Assembly: GCA_016745215.1 (NCBI GenBank)
Contig: CP050890.1
Location: 7,333,001-7,397,000 of the forward strand
Direction: 5' to 3'
DNA length: 64,000 bases
From: Thiohalocapsa sp. PB-PSB1
Lineage (GTDB): Bacteria > Pseudomonadota > Gammaproteobacteria > Chromatiales > Chromatiaceae
This document shows positions 16,537 through 25,393 of this stretch, piece after piece. How positions within the stretch are numbered: position 1 is the stretch's first letter; every line of letters begins with the position of its first letter. Position numbers and translations under genes: made by a program. A model generated the notes under the pieces. The model made no database searches. It saw only the letters and a program-made list of their open reading frames with translations, and was not told the DNA's origin.

Positions 16537-17851
16537 AGAAATCGCTCAACAATCGCATGCACGCCGACCGCTAAAAGCGCCGCTCGCCGTCGCGGTCTGC
16601 ATCCTGATCGGGGTCCATGCCATCCCGACCCTGGCCCAATGCGAGGACTACCGCCGCGTCAACATCGCGGCCCAGCTCGGCCCACGGCCAGGCTTCCTGG
16701 TCGATCAGCTCCAGGATGGCCCCCTGAAGACACAACTGCAGTCGTGCCGCACCCGGGTGTTTCGCAAGCACGACTTCTCCATCGGCCATCGCGGCGCCTG
16801 CATGCAGTTCCCCGAGCATACGCTGGAATCCTACGTGGCGGCGGCCCGGCAGGGCGCCGGCATTATCGAATGCGACGTCACCTTCACCGGGGACGGCGAA
16901 CTGGTCTGCCGGCATTCGCAGTGCGACCTGCACACCACCACGAATATCGTGACCATCCCGGCGCTGAACGCCAAGTGCGAGCAGCCGTTCGAGCCTGCCA
17001 CTTTCGACGCGGACGGCAACAAGCTGACCAACGCCAGTGCGCGCTGCTGCACTAGCGACATCTCCCTGGAGGAGTTCCGCATGCTGACCGGCAAGATGGA
17101 CGCGTCCAACCCCAACGCCGCAACGCCCGAGGAGTATCTCAGCGGCACCGCCGACTGGCGCACCGACCTATACTCCGGCCCCGTCAGCAGCGGTACGCTG
17201 ATGACCCACGCCGAGAGCGTCCAGCTGTTCAGGACCATGCGGGTCAAGGTGACGCCGGAGCTAAAGGCGCCGAGTGTCCAGATGCCGTTCGAATTGCTGG
17301 ATGGAACCGACTTCACCTACGATAACTATCGGCAGAAGCTGATCGACGAGCTGCGCGACGGCGGCATCCGTCCGAGCGACGCCTGGGTGCAGTCGTTCGT
17401 GCGCACAGACATCGACTACTGGATCGCCAATGAGCCCGAGTTCGCTCGGCAGGCGGTCTATTTGATCCCGGCGGACAACCCGACCGAGCTGGCACCCTTC
17501 GAGGCCGAGCTATCGAGCTACCAAGCCGCCGGCATCAACTATGTCGCCCCAGCCATGTGGGCTCTGGTCGAGGCCAATGGTACCGACATCGCACCCACCA
17601 GCTACGCCACTACCGCCAAGGCCGAGGGTCTGAAGATCATCACCTGGACCCTCGAGCGCAGCGGCCTAGTGGCCGATGGCAGCGGCGGCTACTACTATCA
17701 GCTGCTCGGTGAGGTGCTCGCCGATCGCCAGAACGAGGGCGCGATCCTGGAGGTGCTCGATGTGCTCGCCCAAGACGTCGGCATCGATGGCATCTTCTCC
17801 GACTGGCCGGCAACGGTGACCTTCTACGCCAACTGCGTGCTGGCGCGCTGA
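16526..17851 (+). CDS. Exported glycerophosphodiester phosphodiesterase family protein
   Basis: This ~441-aa periplasmic or secreted phosphodiesterase has a hydrophobic signal segment (RRPLKAPLAVAVCILIGVHAIPTLA). The GDPD hallmarks follow: IGHRGACMQFPEHTLESY (metal/catalytic H-R-G and E-N/H-T), then IIECDVTFTGDGELVCRHSQCDLHTTTN (E-x-D and H-D/S), and a late DGIFSDWP. These enzymes release glycerol-3-phosphate from deacylated phospholipids. Several Cys residues suggest disulfides. The start is uncertain: the TTG at 16526, overlapping the GDSL stop and downstream of GGAAG, gives the best signal peptide; the GTG at 16490 is an alternative. It may be co-transcribed with the GDSL hydrolase. Confidence 0.82.
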   Translation: MPSEEIAQQSHARRPLKAPLAVAVCILIGVHAIPTLAQCEDYRRVNIAAQLGPRPGFLVDQLQDGPLKTQLQSCRTRVFRKHDFSIGHRGACMQFPEHTLESYVAAARQGAGIIECDVTFTGDGELVCRHSQCDLHTTTNIVTIPALNAKCEQPFEPATFDADGNKLTNASARCCTSDISLEEFRMLTGKMDASNPNAATPEEYLSGTADWRTDLYSGPVSSGTLMTHAESVQLFRTMRVKVTPELKAPSVQMPFELLDGTDFTYDNYRQKLIDELRDGGIRPSDAWVQSFVRTDIDYWIANEPEFARQAVYLIPADNPTELAPFEAELSSYQAAGINYVAPAMWALVEANGTDIAPTSYATTAKAEGLKIITWTLERSGLVADGSGGYYYQLLGEVLADRQNEGAILEVLDVLAQDVGIDGIFSDWPATVTFYANCVLAR

Positions 17852-17947
17852 CCGTGACGCGCCGGCCCGGATCTGGCTCCGATACTAGACCGGCGCTCCC
17901 CGACGCAGGCTTACTCCCTCTCCTCTGCAGCTACGAGTAACCACATC

Positions 17948-18696
17948 ATGGTATTTTTTCACATTCGACGGCACCTCCCGGCTACCGGCTCGGCCATCCG
18001 CCTGACCTTGGGCCTGGTTCTCTCCGCGGCCGTGCTATTCGCCGGCCCGGCGGCGGCCGGCGCATTCGACGCGACGGTGAGCGCAGAACTGCGACTGACC
18101 GCAATCAACGCGCCGAGCGGCATCGCGGGCCTCGACATCACCCTGAGTGACACCACGCTCGTCGACCTCGGCAGCTATGCGGATGGCGACGCATCGGTGG
18201 ACCTGGTCGACGACCCGCTCGGCGTCGGCGTCGGCTTCGACGCTCTGCTGATGTCCGCCACCTCCGGCAATGGCAAAACCATCGGCAACACCGAGGCCAA
18301 CGCCGTGATCGGGCTCGAAAATGTGCGACGGGCGGCACCGTGCTGTTGGACTATGCGTTGACCTACAGCGCGGTCGGAACCGCCGCCATCGCCGCGTCCG
18401 GAGACGACGCCTATGCCGAGGCCTTCGTTGACCTGTTCGTCGACGGCGTCGTGCTCCAGGGCATCGGCTCTGTCTCCGACATCGCCATCGCCGATATTAC
18501 CGGCACCGACAGGGTCGCGGACATGACCAGCTTCAGCATCGAGCTGCCGGCCGGCCAGAGCGCCGAGATCCTGCTGACCATCGGTGCCTTCGGCACCGCG
18601 ACCGGGGCCGCGGTGCCGGTCCCCTCGGCGCTGTTGCTGATGTTGCCAGGCCTCGCCGTCCTGCGACTCCAGGCCGTACGTCGACCAGCGGCCTGA
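17948..18696 (+). pseudogene. PEP-CTERM exported protein, frameshifted
   Basis: The 5' part encodes a signal peptide (LTLGLVLSAAVLFAGPAAAGA) and a beta-rich Asp/Gly/Ala domain. At about 18322-18324 one extra base shifts the frame: GLENVRRAAP replaces what would read GLENATGGTVLLDYA in the next frame. That frame continues to a VPVPSALLLMLPGLAVL hydrophobic segment and Arg-rich tail, a PEP-CTERM-like signal. Without the extra base the product would be about 249 aa. The cargo function is unknown. A sequencing error in the short GTG-CG run is possible. Confidence 0.7.
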
Positions 18697-18942
18697 CCTG
18701 CACCCATGCCCGCATGACGCGGGCATAGGGCGGACCATCGCCCGGCTCCGCCCCGGCTATGACCGCAGCACCGTAGCGCAAGAAAGCGAAGCGCATCCCG
18801 CCGATTCCGCTGCAGTTCGGCTTTCCAGAGCCGAAGGCGAGACCCGTTGCCGCCACGCCGTCCGTAGCGATGCACAGACCTGGTTGGATCAGTGATCCGC
18901 CCCGCGACGTTTCTCAGTCCCCGAGATCGCAGTGAATGAACT

Positions 18943-19113
18943 TCAGCAGATGCGCGGCAATTGTTCAGCGGCCGGCCAGTCGACGATGCGGTTGCCGCCG
19001 AAGCTGGTCTTCATCTGCACAAATCGATGCGGGTCGTCGATGTTTCGGCCGATTATGGCTGCATCCCGACCCAGCGGATGCGCACGCATGGTCTGCAATA
19101 CTGTCTCGGCCGG
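18943..19113 (-). pseudogene. HypE (hydrogenase maturation) C-terminal remnant
   Basis: The minus strand encodes about 56 residues ending TMRAHPLGRDAAIIG ... TSFGGNRIVDW ... EQLPRIC and a stop. This is the characteristic HypE carboxy terminus with the thiocyanate-accepting terminal Cys in P-R-I-C. Upstream coding sequence is cut off at the poly-G/repeat junction near 19113. No other hyp genes are seen in the window. Confidence 0.7.
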
Positions 19114-19138
19114 GGGGGCGGGACAGATAAGTGCAGAT

Positions 19139-19306
19139 AAGTGGGTGTCCTTTATTTTTCTTGGTGTCCTTTATTTTTCTTTGGGTGTCCTTTATTTTTC
19201 TTTATTTTTTCTTTATTTTTTCAGATAAGTGGGTGTCCTTTATTTTTCTCTTCCTTTATTTTTCTCTTTATTTTTCTTCCTTTATTTTTCTTTATTTTTC
19301 TCACTC
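19139..19306. repeat. GTGGGTGTCCTTTATTTTTC repeat cluster (copy 2)
   Basis: At least four copies of GTGTCCTTTATTTTTC with T-rich spacers lie in direct order, ending just before the stop of the cytochrome-like gene. It is an expanded version of the GGACACCC repeat family found elsewhere in the window. Confidence 0.75.
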
Positions 19307-19309
19307 GAT

Positions 19310-19756
19310 CTACCGTTGGGGATCGAAGGATTGCATAAAGGGATTGGCGGTCGTACGTCGAACCCGGATGAAGGAATGCTCGGTCGCCTGATGGCATGTA
19401 TTGCAGCTCGCCAAGAGCTTTTCGAATTGGCTATCGGCGTCTTCCCAGTCGACGGCAGTGACAGCTTGTTCCAGTTTTTCGAACGACGGCATCAGTTTCG
19501 ACTGAACCAATGATGCAATCGGGTATCCATCGTAGGACTCGACTGTCTTTAGCTTCTCGATCACCTCTTCGATCTCATGCATGTAGAAGCTCGCTAATGG
19601 CTGATTTCGCGAGTCGATCGCCAAACCCGCTTTATGGGCCATGTACTGCATGGTGCCCATATGCTGGATCAATTCCATGTCGTCACCAGCATGCGCGGAG
19701 GTAGAGATTGCTAGAAATAGCAACAAAAAAGCGGTTTTGGGTAATCTCTTAGTCAT
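19310..19756 (-). CDS. Periplasmic c-type cytochrome-like protein
   Basis: This 148-aa protein has a signal peptide (MTKRLPKTAFLLLFLAISTSAHA), a mostly alpha-helical body and a single heme-binding C-N-T-C-H motif near residues 115-120, close to the C terminus. A C-terminal CxxCH in an all-helical ~125-residue mature protein resembles class II (c'-like) four-helix cytochromes, but sequence similarity is not strong enough to name a family. It would be matured by the cytochrome c system in the periplasm. It lies alone, with the T-rich repeat cluster at its 3' end. Confidence 0.72.
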   Translation of the reverse strand: MTKRLPKTAFLLLFLAISTSAHAGDDMELIQHMGTMQYMAHKAGLAIDSRNQPLASFYMHEIEEVIEKLKTVESYDGYPIASLVQSKLMPSFEKLEQAVTAVDWEDADSQFEKLLASCNTCHQATEHSFIRVRRTTANPFMQSFDPQR

Positions 19757-19922
19757 CTTGGGTGCTCAAAATCCGATTCTCGAAAGACCAAAGGGAGCGG
19801 CTACGCGAAATGATCGAGGCCGTTATGCCGACCGACTTGCCTCCGGGTGCAGCCGCTTCGCGCCAGGTCGGTGGGGCTTTCACTGTCATTGCTCGATCTC
19901 GCAACAAGCCATCTTCATCTTC

Positions 19923-19954
19923 GGCCTGGGGGCGGCTGTAGCCGCCCCCAGGCC
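19923..19954. terminator. Strong GC-rich hairpin downstream of PEP-CTERM gene
   Basis: GGCCTGGGGGCGGCT and its perfect complement are separated by only two bases. It lies between two minus-strand genes, about 100 bases past the stop at 20055. There is no T-run, so an intrinsic terminator is only one possibility; an mRNA 3'-end stabiliser or REP-like element is another. Confidence 0.45.
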
Positions 19955-20054
19955 TTTCCCGTACCAAGGCCCGGTCAGCAGACCCACGAAGCCTCAGTCG
20001 CAGGATCCTGCCCGAACAGGTACTGCTCCGGCTAGACCTGCTGCGGCGGTAGCC

Positions 20055-20795
20055 CTAAGCGGCACGGCGGCGGATAGTACGCAGCCCAAGCAGGCCAAGC
20101 ACCAGCAAGCCCGCGGTGGCCGGTACCGGGACGAACTGCGCTTCGGCCTCGGTGATGAGCTGAACCGTGACGAAATTGAAGCCTCCGGCGGGCACCGTCA
20201 GGCTGATCTCCCCTCCGTCGGCGGCCATCATCGACTGTTCACCGTCATAGAGCGCCTGGATCGACTCGTCGATATCGAGCGTAAAGGTATTGTCGAACAT
20301 CACGATCTGGGCATAGGCCAAGGCGGATGCGAAGTCATGGATGCCGGTGACCTGCTGGATTGCCTCCAGGGTGTATTCCCAGCCCAGCGTTACTGTGCCA
20401 CCGGTGGTGCTGTTGGTGCCGTCCAGCACAATTGTGGCTTCGTTCGACAGATTGGCCTCGGCAGCGCCCAAGTCGGAATGCACTGTCTTATAGGCCTCAG
20501 CCTGGCTTTGGGCATCCTGGTCGACAAAGAACAGTAGCTCGTCGATGTCGCTGTCGGGTGTCTGCAATACCGAGGCGATGGCGTTGCCGGTGGTGCTCGT
20601 GCCGAAGACGGTGTCGGCCGTGAAGAACTCGTAGGTAACGGTGATGTCGGGATCGGCTTCGACCAGCTCGAACAATGCGACGGCAGTGGCGCTGGTGACG
20701 GCGCCGGCGCTGGCTAGTCCGGGCAGAGCGAACAGTCCTGTCGCCAGGGCGATCGGCGCGAGGGCGCGCCCGACACGACTGAATGTCATGAGCAT
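20055..20795 (-). CDS. PEP-CTERM exported protein
   Basis: This 246-aa protein has a signal peptide (ALAPIALATGLFALPGLASAG), an acidic Thr/Ala-rich beta-type body and a terminal VPVPATAGLLVLGLLGL segment plus RTIRRRAA, a PEP-CTERM (VPxPAT variant) sorting signal. No enzymatic motif was seen. CAGGAG lies nine bases ahead of the ATG at 20795. It follows the PhoX-like gene on the same strand by about 160 bases, so they may be co-transcribed. Function unknown; PEP-CTERM proteins are generally cell-surface or extracellular-matrix components. Confidence 0.78.
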   Translation of the reverse strand: MLMTFSRVGRALAPIALATGLFALPGLASAGAVTSATAVALFELVEADPDITVTYEFFTADTVFGTSTTGNAIASVLQTPDSDIDELLFFVDQDAQSQAEAYKTVHSDLGAAEANLSNEATIVLDGTNSTTGGTVTLGWEYTLEAIQQVTGIHDFASALAYAQIVMFDNTFTLDIDESIQALYDGEQSMMAADGGEISLTVPAGGFNFVTVQLITEAEAQFVPVPATAGLLVLGLLGLRTIRRRAA

Positions 20796-20958
20796 GGGTC
20801 TATACTCCTGAGTTCGGATAGGGGTTCGGATAGGGGTTCGGGTCGAGAGATTGACAATGGGAGACTTGGCGTTGCCGCTGGCGCTAGGACGCCGCGCCCT
20901 TTGGAATGGGCACGGCGCGGCGGGGCCTTCGGCCCCGAGGTTCAGCCGCCGCGGCCGA

Positions 20959-22977
20959 TCAGTTCAGGGCCGGGAACTTGAAGTACCCGACGTGCCCATA
21001 CTTGCCTGCCTCGCCCTCCGGGGCATTGGCCAGCTCGCCCCCGTCGGACTCGCCGTAGGGGTGCTGGACGACGCTCATCAGATAGCCCCAGCCGTTCAGG
21101 TTCGGGTACCAGTAGACCGAGGTGGTCTCGGAGCCGAACGGGGTGCTCTGGATGCGGGTCAGCTCCTTTTTGCGCATGTCGTAGGCCCAGACCATGTCGA
21201 TCTGATGCACGCTGTTGCCGGCGTCCTCGCCGATGATCAGTAGGTTGTAGCCCGGCAGGAATGTGATGTTGTCCGGGTTGCCGATGCCATCCAGGCTGCA
21301 CTGGTTGCTGCCGCTGGTCGCGATCTGATGGCCGGCCAGGATACCGCTCATGGTGCGGGCAACATATTTGCTGTTGATGGGGTTGCCGTCGCTGTCGCGG
21401 CCGCGGCTCGACATGCGCAACTCGTAGATGGCACCGCACTTGTTGGCGGCGAGGCGAACGTGGTTGTTGCCGCCCACGTCATAGGTGCTTGCGGGGTCGG
21501 TCGTATTGCCGTCGAGCATACCACTGCCGATGTCGCTGATGGCCATGTACAGCACCCGTCGCGACGCATCGTAGCTCGCGCCCTCCACCTTTCTGAACTC
21601 GGTGGTGGCGCCCTTCAGCGCAGCATAGCGGCGCGTCTCCAGGCGCGAGATGATGTTCTCGCCGACGACGTCGGTCTTCATGGAGAGGCATTCCTGATAG
21701 GGACTGCCGTGGCCGCTGTTGACCGAGGTGAGGTCGTTGGGGCAGGTGCCGTCCGGGTTCGGGTCGGCATAGTCGAACATGTCGTCGAACTCGACCTCCC
21801 AGCCGCTTTGAGGGTCGTAGGCGCCGTCGACGACCCCTGCGATCTCATCGGAGGTTGCATGGCCCAGGTCGATCCAGCTCAGCCAGGCGCGCCCCCCCAG
21901 CGGGGCGCCGGTGACCGGGTCGGTGGTATCGGCGATCTGGTTCCATACACCGCCGTACAGGCGGCCCTGGCTCAGATCGCCGGCGGGCAGGTCGTTGCCC
22001 TCGGCATCCTGGGCCACGAACATGATCAGCATGGTATTGGTGCCGTCGTCGGTGATGTAGACGGTCTTGTTGTCGGGCATTACATAGGACAACTCGTTGG
22101 CGGTACGGCCCATTGCGAAGTGCTTGATGACCTCGGTACTGCCGTCGGCCTCGACCTGCACCTCTACCGGGTAGCCGTAGCGGTAGGGGTTCATGTTCGC
22201 CTGGATGGTATCGGCCTCGCTGCCCGCGGGGTTGTTGTTATTGAAGGTCCATCCGGTGGCGTCATAGTACGCGGCCATTGCACCGTTGTAGCTGCTGATA
22301 CCGGAATTGGGAATCTCATCTTTGAGATCCTCATCCACCCACTGGCGGGCATCCGGTTCGTACTCCTCGGAGCCAATGTGCGAACCCCAGGGAGTCTTGG
22401 TGCCGGCACAGTGCACCCAGCCGCCGTAGACGCCGGAGAAGTCGATCAGGCGGGTCGCCTCGGGGCTCAGGTTGCCCTCGTCGTCCTGATCCAGCAGAGT
22501 CAGATACATGGCGCCCGGGCGCGTCTCGAAGTGGGAGACGAGATACAGGTTGCCACCCGCCTCGATGAAGGAGTTGAAGTCGTTGGAGTTGGAGATGGCG
22601 TCGCTGCAGCTCTCGTCCCGGTTGTCGAAGTCGAGGCAGCCGCCGCCGGCCTCGTCGACCAATGCGGTGCCGTCCGCCATGTAGAGCTTGCCGAAGCGCT
22701 CGGTTTCGGAGTCGGACGGCTCCGTGCCGACCAGCATGTTCAGCTGATCGCCACTGCGCAGCAGCGGCTTGAAGCCGGTAGACTTCATGAAGCCATTGAT
22801 CAGGGCTTTGGACGACGAATGAATCAGATGCTTGTCGGGCATCGTGGTGTCCGGCACCGGCTGCGGCGGCATGGGGGCTGGAATCTCCTGGGCGGAGAAG
22901 CTGCCGGCGATAGCGTTGCTGGCGGCCAGTGCCAGTGCGCCGACGACGGCGATGTGGAGTCGGTTCTTGGCGAACAT
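20959..22977 (-). CDS. PhoX-like (DUF839) exported phosphatase family protein
   Basis: This 672-aa protein has a signal peptide (MFAKNRLHIAVVGALALAASNAIA) and DUF839/PhoX features: WVHCAGTKTPWGSHIGSEEYEP (about residues 188-208), NELSYVMPDNKTVYITDDGTN, NNHVRLAANKCGAIYEL and GNPDNITFLPGYNLLIIGED. Characterised PhoX enzymes are Ca/Fe-dependent alkaline phosphatases that hydrolyse phosphomonoesters outside the cytoplasm. Most PhoX proteins are Tat-exported, whereas here no twin-Arg is present, so export by Sec and a divergent DUF839 subgroup are likely. No Pho box was recognised in the 290 bases upstream. Neighbouring phosphodiesterases and a phosphate transporter fit a phosphorus-scavenging role. 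Confidence 0.8.
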   Translation of the reverse strand: MFAKNRLHIAVVGALALAASNAIAGSFSAQEIPAPMPPQPVPDTTMPDKHLIHSSSKALINGFMKSTGFKPLLRSGDQLNMLVGTEPSDSETERFGKLYMADGTALVDEAGGGCLDFDNRDESCSDAISNSNDFNSFIEAGGNLYLVSHFETRPGAMYLTLLDQDDEGNLSPEATRLIDFSGVYGGWVHCAGTKTPWGSHIGSEEYEPDARQWVDEDLKDEIPNSGISSYNGAMAAYYDATGWTFNNNNPAGSEADTIQANMNPYRYGYPVEVQVEADGSTEVIKHFAMGRTANELSYVMPDNKTVYITDDGTNTMLIMFVAQDAEGNDLPAGDLSQGRLYGGVWNQIADTTDPVTGAPLGGRAWLSWIDLGHATSDEIAGVVDGAYDPQSGWEVEFDDMFDYADPNPDGTCPNDLTSVNSGHGSPYQECLSMKTDVVGENIISRLETRRYAALKGATTEFRKVEGASYDASRRVLYMAISDIGSGMLDGNTTDPASTYDVGGNNHVRLAANKCGAIYELRMSSRGRDSDGNPINSKYVARTMSGILAGHQIATSGSNQCSLDGIGNPDNITFLPGYNLLIIGEDAGNSVHQIDMVWAYDMRKKELTRIQSTPFGSETTSVYWYPNLNGWGYLMSVVQHPYGESDGGELANAPEGEAGKYGHVGYFKFPALN

Positions 22978-23268
22978 GATGTGCTCCGTTTACTCGTGAA
23001 TAGTGTGGTTAAGGGGCCGCGTCTTGGTGTGGCGAGACGAGCGCTGGACTTAACATTCAAGATTAACCTTGGAGTTATGCGCTGAGATTACGGAGCGATT
23101 GCGATATTGTGAAGGCCGACGACCGCTGTCTACGAGCGGCTGAATGTTAGGCTGAAGTAGCTGAATTGATCAGAAGCAATTTCTGCGCCACCTTGCTTTC
23201 CGCCGGCACATCCGAAAACCCATTATTTCGGAAAAAGGGGACCGGAAAAAGGGGACAGACCACGTTTT

Positions 23269-23989
23269 CTACAATGCAAGCTCACCTTGCTCATCCGCAT
23301 CGATTTCCTTTAGCGGCCGTTCCGGTGCCCCCTTCCAGGTTCGTCTACCGAGCATAGCGGCGATCTGCCGCTCGAACTTTGGGCTGCCAAGCACGAAGCC
23401 GCCGTTGGTGCACTCGCGGAAACGTTGAAGCAACTCGGCGCTGAGTATATCCTCGAACAACCTGCGACACGCAGCAAAACGAGCCTGATTAGAGTCTGGC
23501 CAAGCCTTGGTACAGCGGGTGCGGTGTGACCATGGAATCCTGGCGGCCAAGCGCATTGGCCCGATGGCTCGACCAGCGATAATCACCAGGCACACTGACC
23601 ATCGAGGCACGAACCGGATTGAGCTCGATGTAACGCTGGCAGGCCAGCAGATAGGTGTCGGCCTCAATCGGCGATGAGCGGAACCGGCCCTCGAACAAGC
23701 CGCCCGTGCGACGAGAGGTCCGGTTGACGTGCTGGACAGACCGCTGCCCAACGCGCTTCATTACCGCCGACACGCCATCATCGCGTGCGGCGGTCATCAG
23801 CAGATGAAGGTGGTTGGTCATCAGCACATACGCGTGCACAGCAACCGATTCCTCCGCAGCCACCGCGGCCAGATGATCCAGGAAAAACTGGCGATCATCA
23901 TCCTCGAAAAACACCGCAGCCCGGTCGATCCCGCGCAGGATCAGGTGCATTGGATAGCCGGCGGCGATGATACCTGCGCGTCTAGGCAT
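23269..23989 (-). pseudogene. REP-associated tyrosine transposase (RAYT), frameshifted near the 3' end
   Basis: This Y1/HUH transposase-like protein handles REP sequences. Motifs are MHLILRGIDR, the HUH motif TNHLHLL (about 59-65) and the tyrosine helix CQRYIELNPVRA followed by YRWSSHRANALG. The first frame ends at 23489 with LYQGLARL, while the usual C-terminal domain (ARFAACRRLFED ... TNGGFVLGSPKFERQIAAMLGRR) continues in another frame to TAG at 23269-23271. A single-base change near 23495-23505 explains this; programmed frameshifting is not excluded. Its stop codon lies within a REP half-site (GGGGACAGACCACGTTTTC), a link between the gene and the REP family. Confidence 0.8.
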
Positions 23990-24079
23990 GGATCACAGGA
24001 TCTCAAAGACAATAGCACCGAACCAAGTCCAGCAGAAAAACATGGTATATCCCTGTTTTCTCTCTGTTTTCTCTGTTTC

Positions 24080-24328
24080 TCACTGTTTTCTCAGTCGATC
24101 CGCGACCTGGTCGATGCGCGCCAGGCATGCCTCCAGCGTCGGGCAGGTATCCGGGGCTGGAGGGGTGCTGGATGGGCTCTGGGGCAGACGCCGGACGCAA
24201 TCCGTCTGCGTCGGATCGCAGGCCGTGGCTGCCATGCCCTGTCCGCCGATTGCGAATACGAGCAGACTCAGGATAGCGGCAATGGGTAGAGCGGCAAACC
24301 TGCACCCAGGCTTCGGCCTGTCCAACAT
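24080..24328 (-). CDS. Small exported hypothetical protein
   Basis: This 82-aa protein has a convincing signal peptide (RFAALPIAAILSLLVFAIGGQGMAATA), then a Cys-containing linker (CDPTQTDC), a Pro/Ser stretch and a short helix with two more Cys (CPTLEACLARIDQVADRL). The four Cys could form disulfides. No family was recognised and the ribosome-binding site is weak, so this could still be a chance frame. It lies between the RAYT and the DUF1772 gene. Confidence 0.4.
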   Translation of the reverse strand: MLDRPKPGCRFAALPIAAILSLLVFAIGGQGMAATACDPTQTDCVRRLPQSPSSTPPAPDTCPTLEACLARIDQVADRLRKQ

Positions 24329-24447
24329 CTTTGGTTACCCTTGTGCGATCGATGCGGTCCGGCGGAAGCCTCGGGCGCAGCTCCCAGTTTTGGCAACAGG
24401 CGTCGACATGGCAAGGAGTCGGATCGGACGCGGCAGGTCGCCGATGC

Positions 24448-24945
24448 TCAGATCCGCAGCAGCAGCACGAGCAGCAGGACGCTGGTCAGGGTCGCAAGCC
24501 AAGTGCGGATCAGATTCCAGCGCAGCCAGCGGGGCTCGAAGTCGGCACGGGCAGCGGCGAGCGCGGCTGCATCGAGCTCTGCGAGATCCAGAGCCTGAAG
24601 CCGGTTGTTGAGCGGGATATTGACCTTGACCGTGGCAATCTGAACGCCGGCAATATAAATGATTAGAGCCGTGATCAACAGCACAAGATCGACACCCCGA
24701 AGCAACCAAAATCCGAGCAACGTTGCCAGGATCAGCGCCAATGCGGAGCCGATCCAGACGAGCATGAACAGGGGCTGGCCGTCCTGGATGACGCGGTCGA
24801 TGGCCTTGAAGCCCTGCAGAAAACCGAGATCGCCGAGGGTCTTCAGGCCTGGCATGATGACGATGGCAAACACCAGGGTGAGGCCGGCAACCAGTGCGCA
24901 ACCGAGCGTGGCGAGGATCAGCAGGAGGGAAAAAACGGTCAGCAT
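24448..24945 (-). CDS. DUF1772-like membrane protein
   Basis: This 165-aa inner-membrane protein has four hydrophobic helices. The order LLLILATLGCALVAGLTLVFAIVIMPGL, then LFMLVWIGSALALILATLLGF, VLLITALIIYIAGV and LIRTWLATLTSVLLLVLLL, with the intermediate VKVNIPLNNRLQALD, matches the DUF1772 (anthrone oxygenase-like) family, where the N-x-P-x-N-x-x-L loop is conserved. Start chosen at 24945 (MLTVFSLL), preceded by GGGAG; the longer frame to 25074 has no membrane-compatible lead. Function in bacteria is unknown. Confidence 0.75.
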   Translation of the reverse strand: MLTVFSLLLILATLGCALVAGLTLVFAIVIMPGLKTLGDLGFLQGFKAIDRVIQDGQPLFMLVWIGSALALILATLLGFWLLRGVDLVLLITALIIYIAGVQIATVKVNIPLNNRLQALDLAELDAAALAAARADFEPRWLRWNLIRTWLATLTSVLLLVLLLRI

Positions 24946-25117
24946 GTTGTTGTGGGCTCCCAAAGGGTATTGACGATGGCAAGGTATCAGATAGGGTGAG
25001 CTATTGCGAAATACGATCAGCGGTTTGCCATTGTCGAGCCACCGCGTTGCCGCAGGCATCATGAGACACCGCAACGGTCATGTCACATTGCCCTTCTTCT
25101 GCCTCATAGGAAAACGG

Positions 25118-25199
25118 AGGAAAACGGGGACAGACTATGTTTTCCACGTTTTACAGAATCGTGGTCATGCTGAAAACAGTTGTTTGTCCCCGTTTTCCT
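25118..25199. repeat. REPIN-like palindrome (GGGGACAGAC family)
   Basis: AGGAAAACGGGGACAGAC and the inverted TTGTCCCCGTTTTCC border an ~80-bp unit containing CCACGTTTTACAGAATCG. Close copies lie at 27821-27901 and 53284-53365, and a half-site overlaps the RAYT stop. Confidence 0.75.
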
Positions 25200-25393
25200 G
25201 CTGTTTTCTCTGCTGTTTTCTCTGTTTTCTCATTGCCGCAGGTGCGGCTTCGGCCGCTCGATCGCTGCCCATCCTGTGGCTGAAGCCGTAACCGCCACAG
25301 AACCGTCATCCTATCGTCACGGGTCCCGGCTATCCTGCCGTCGAGCGCGCGCCCGCTCCGGGCGTGACGCAGCTATGACCAGGAGACCTCGGG

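Noticed and set aside
22978..23160. Pho box upstream of the PhoX-like gene
   Set aside because: No convincing pair of CTGTCAT-like direct repeats was found.
23269..23505. Programmed frameshift in the RAYT
   Set aside because: No slippery heptamer or strong downstream structure was evident at the shift point; treated as mutation, though not excluded.
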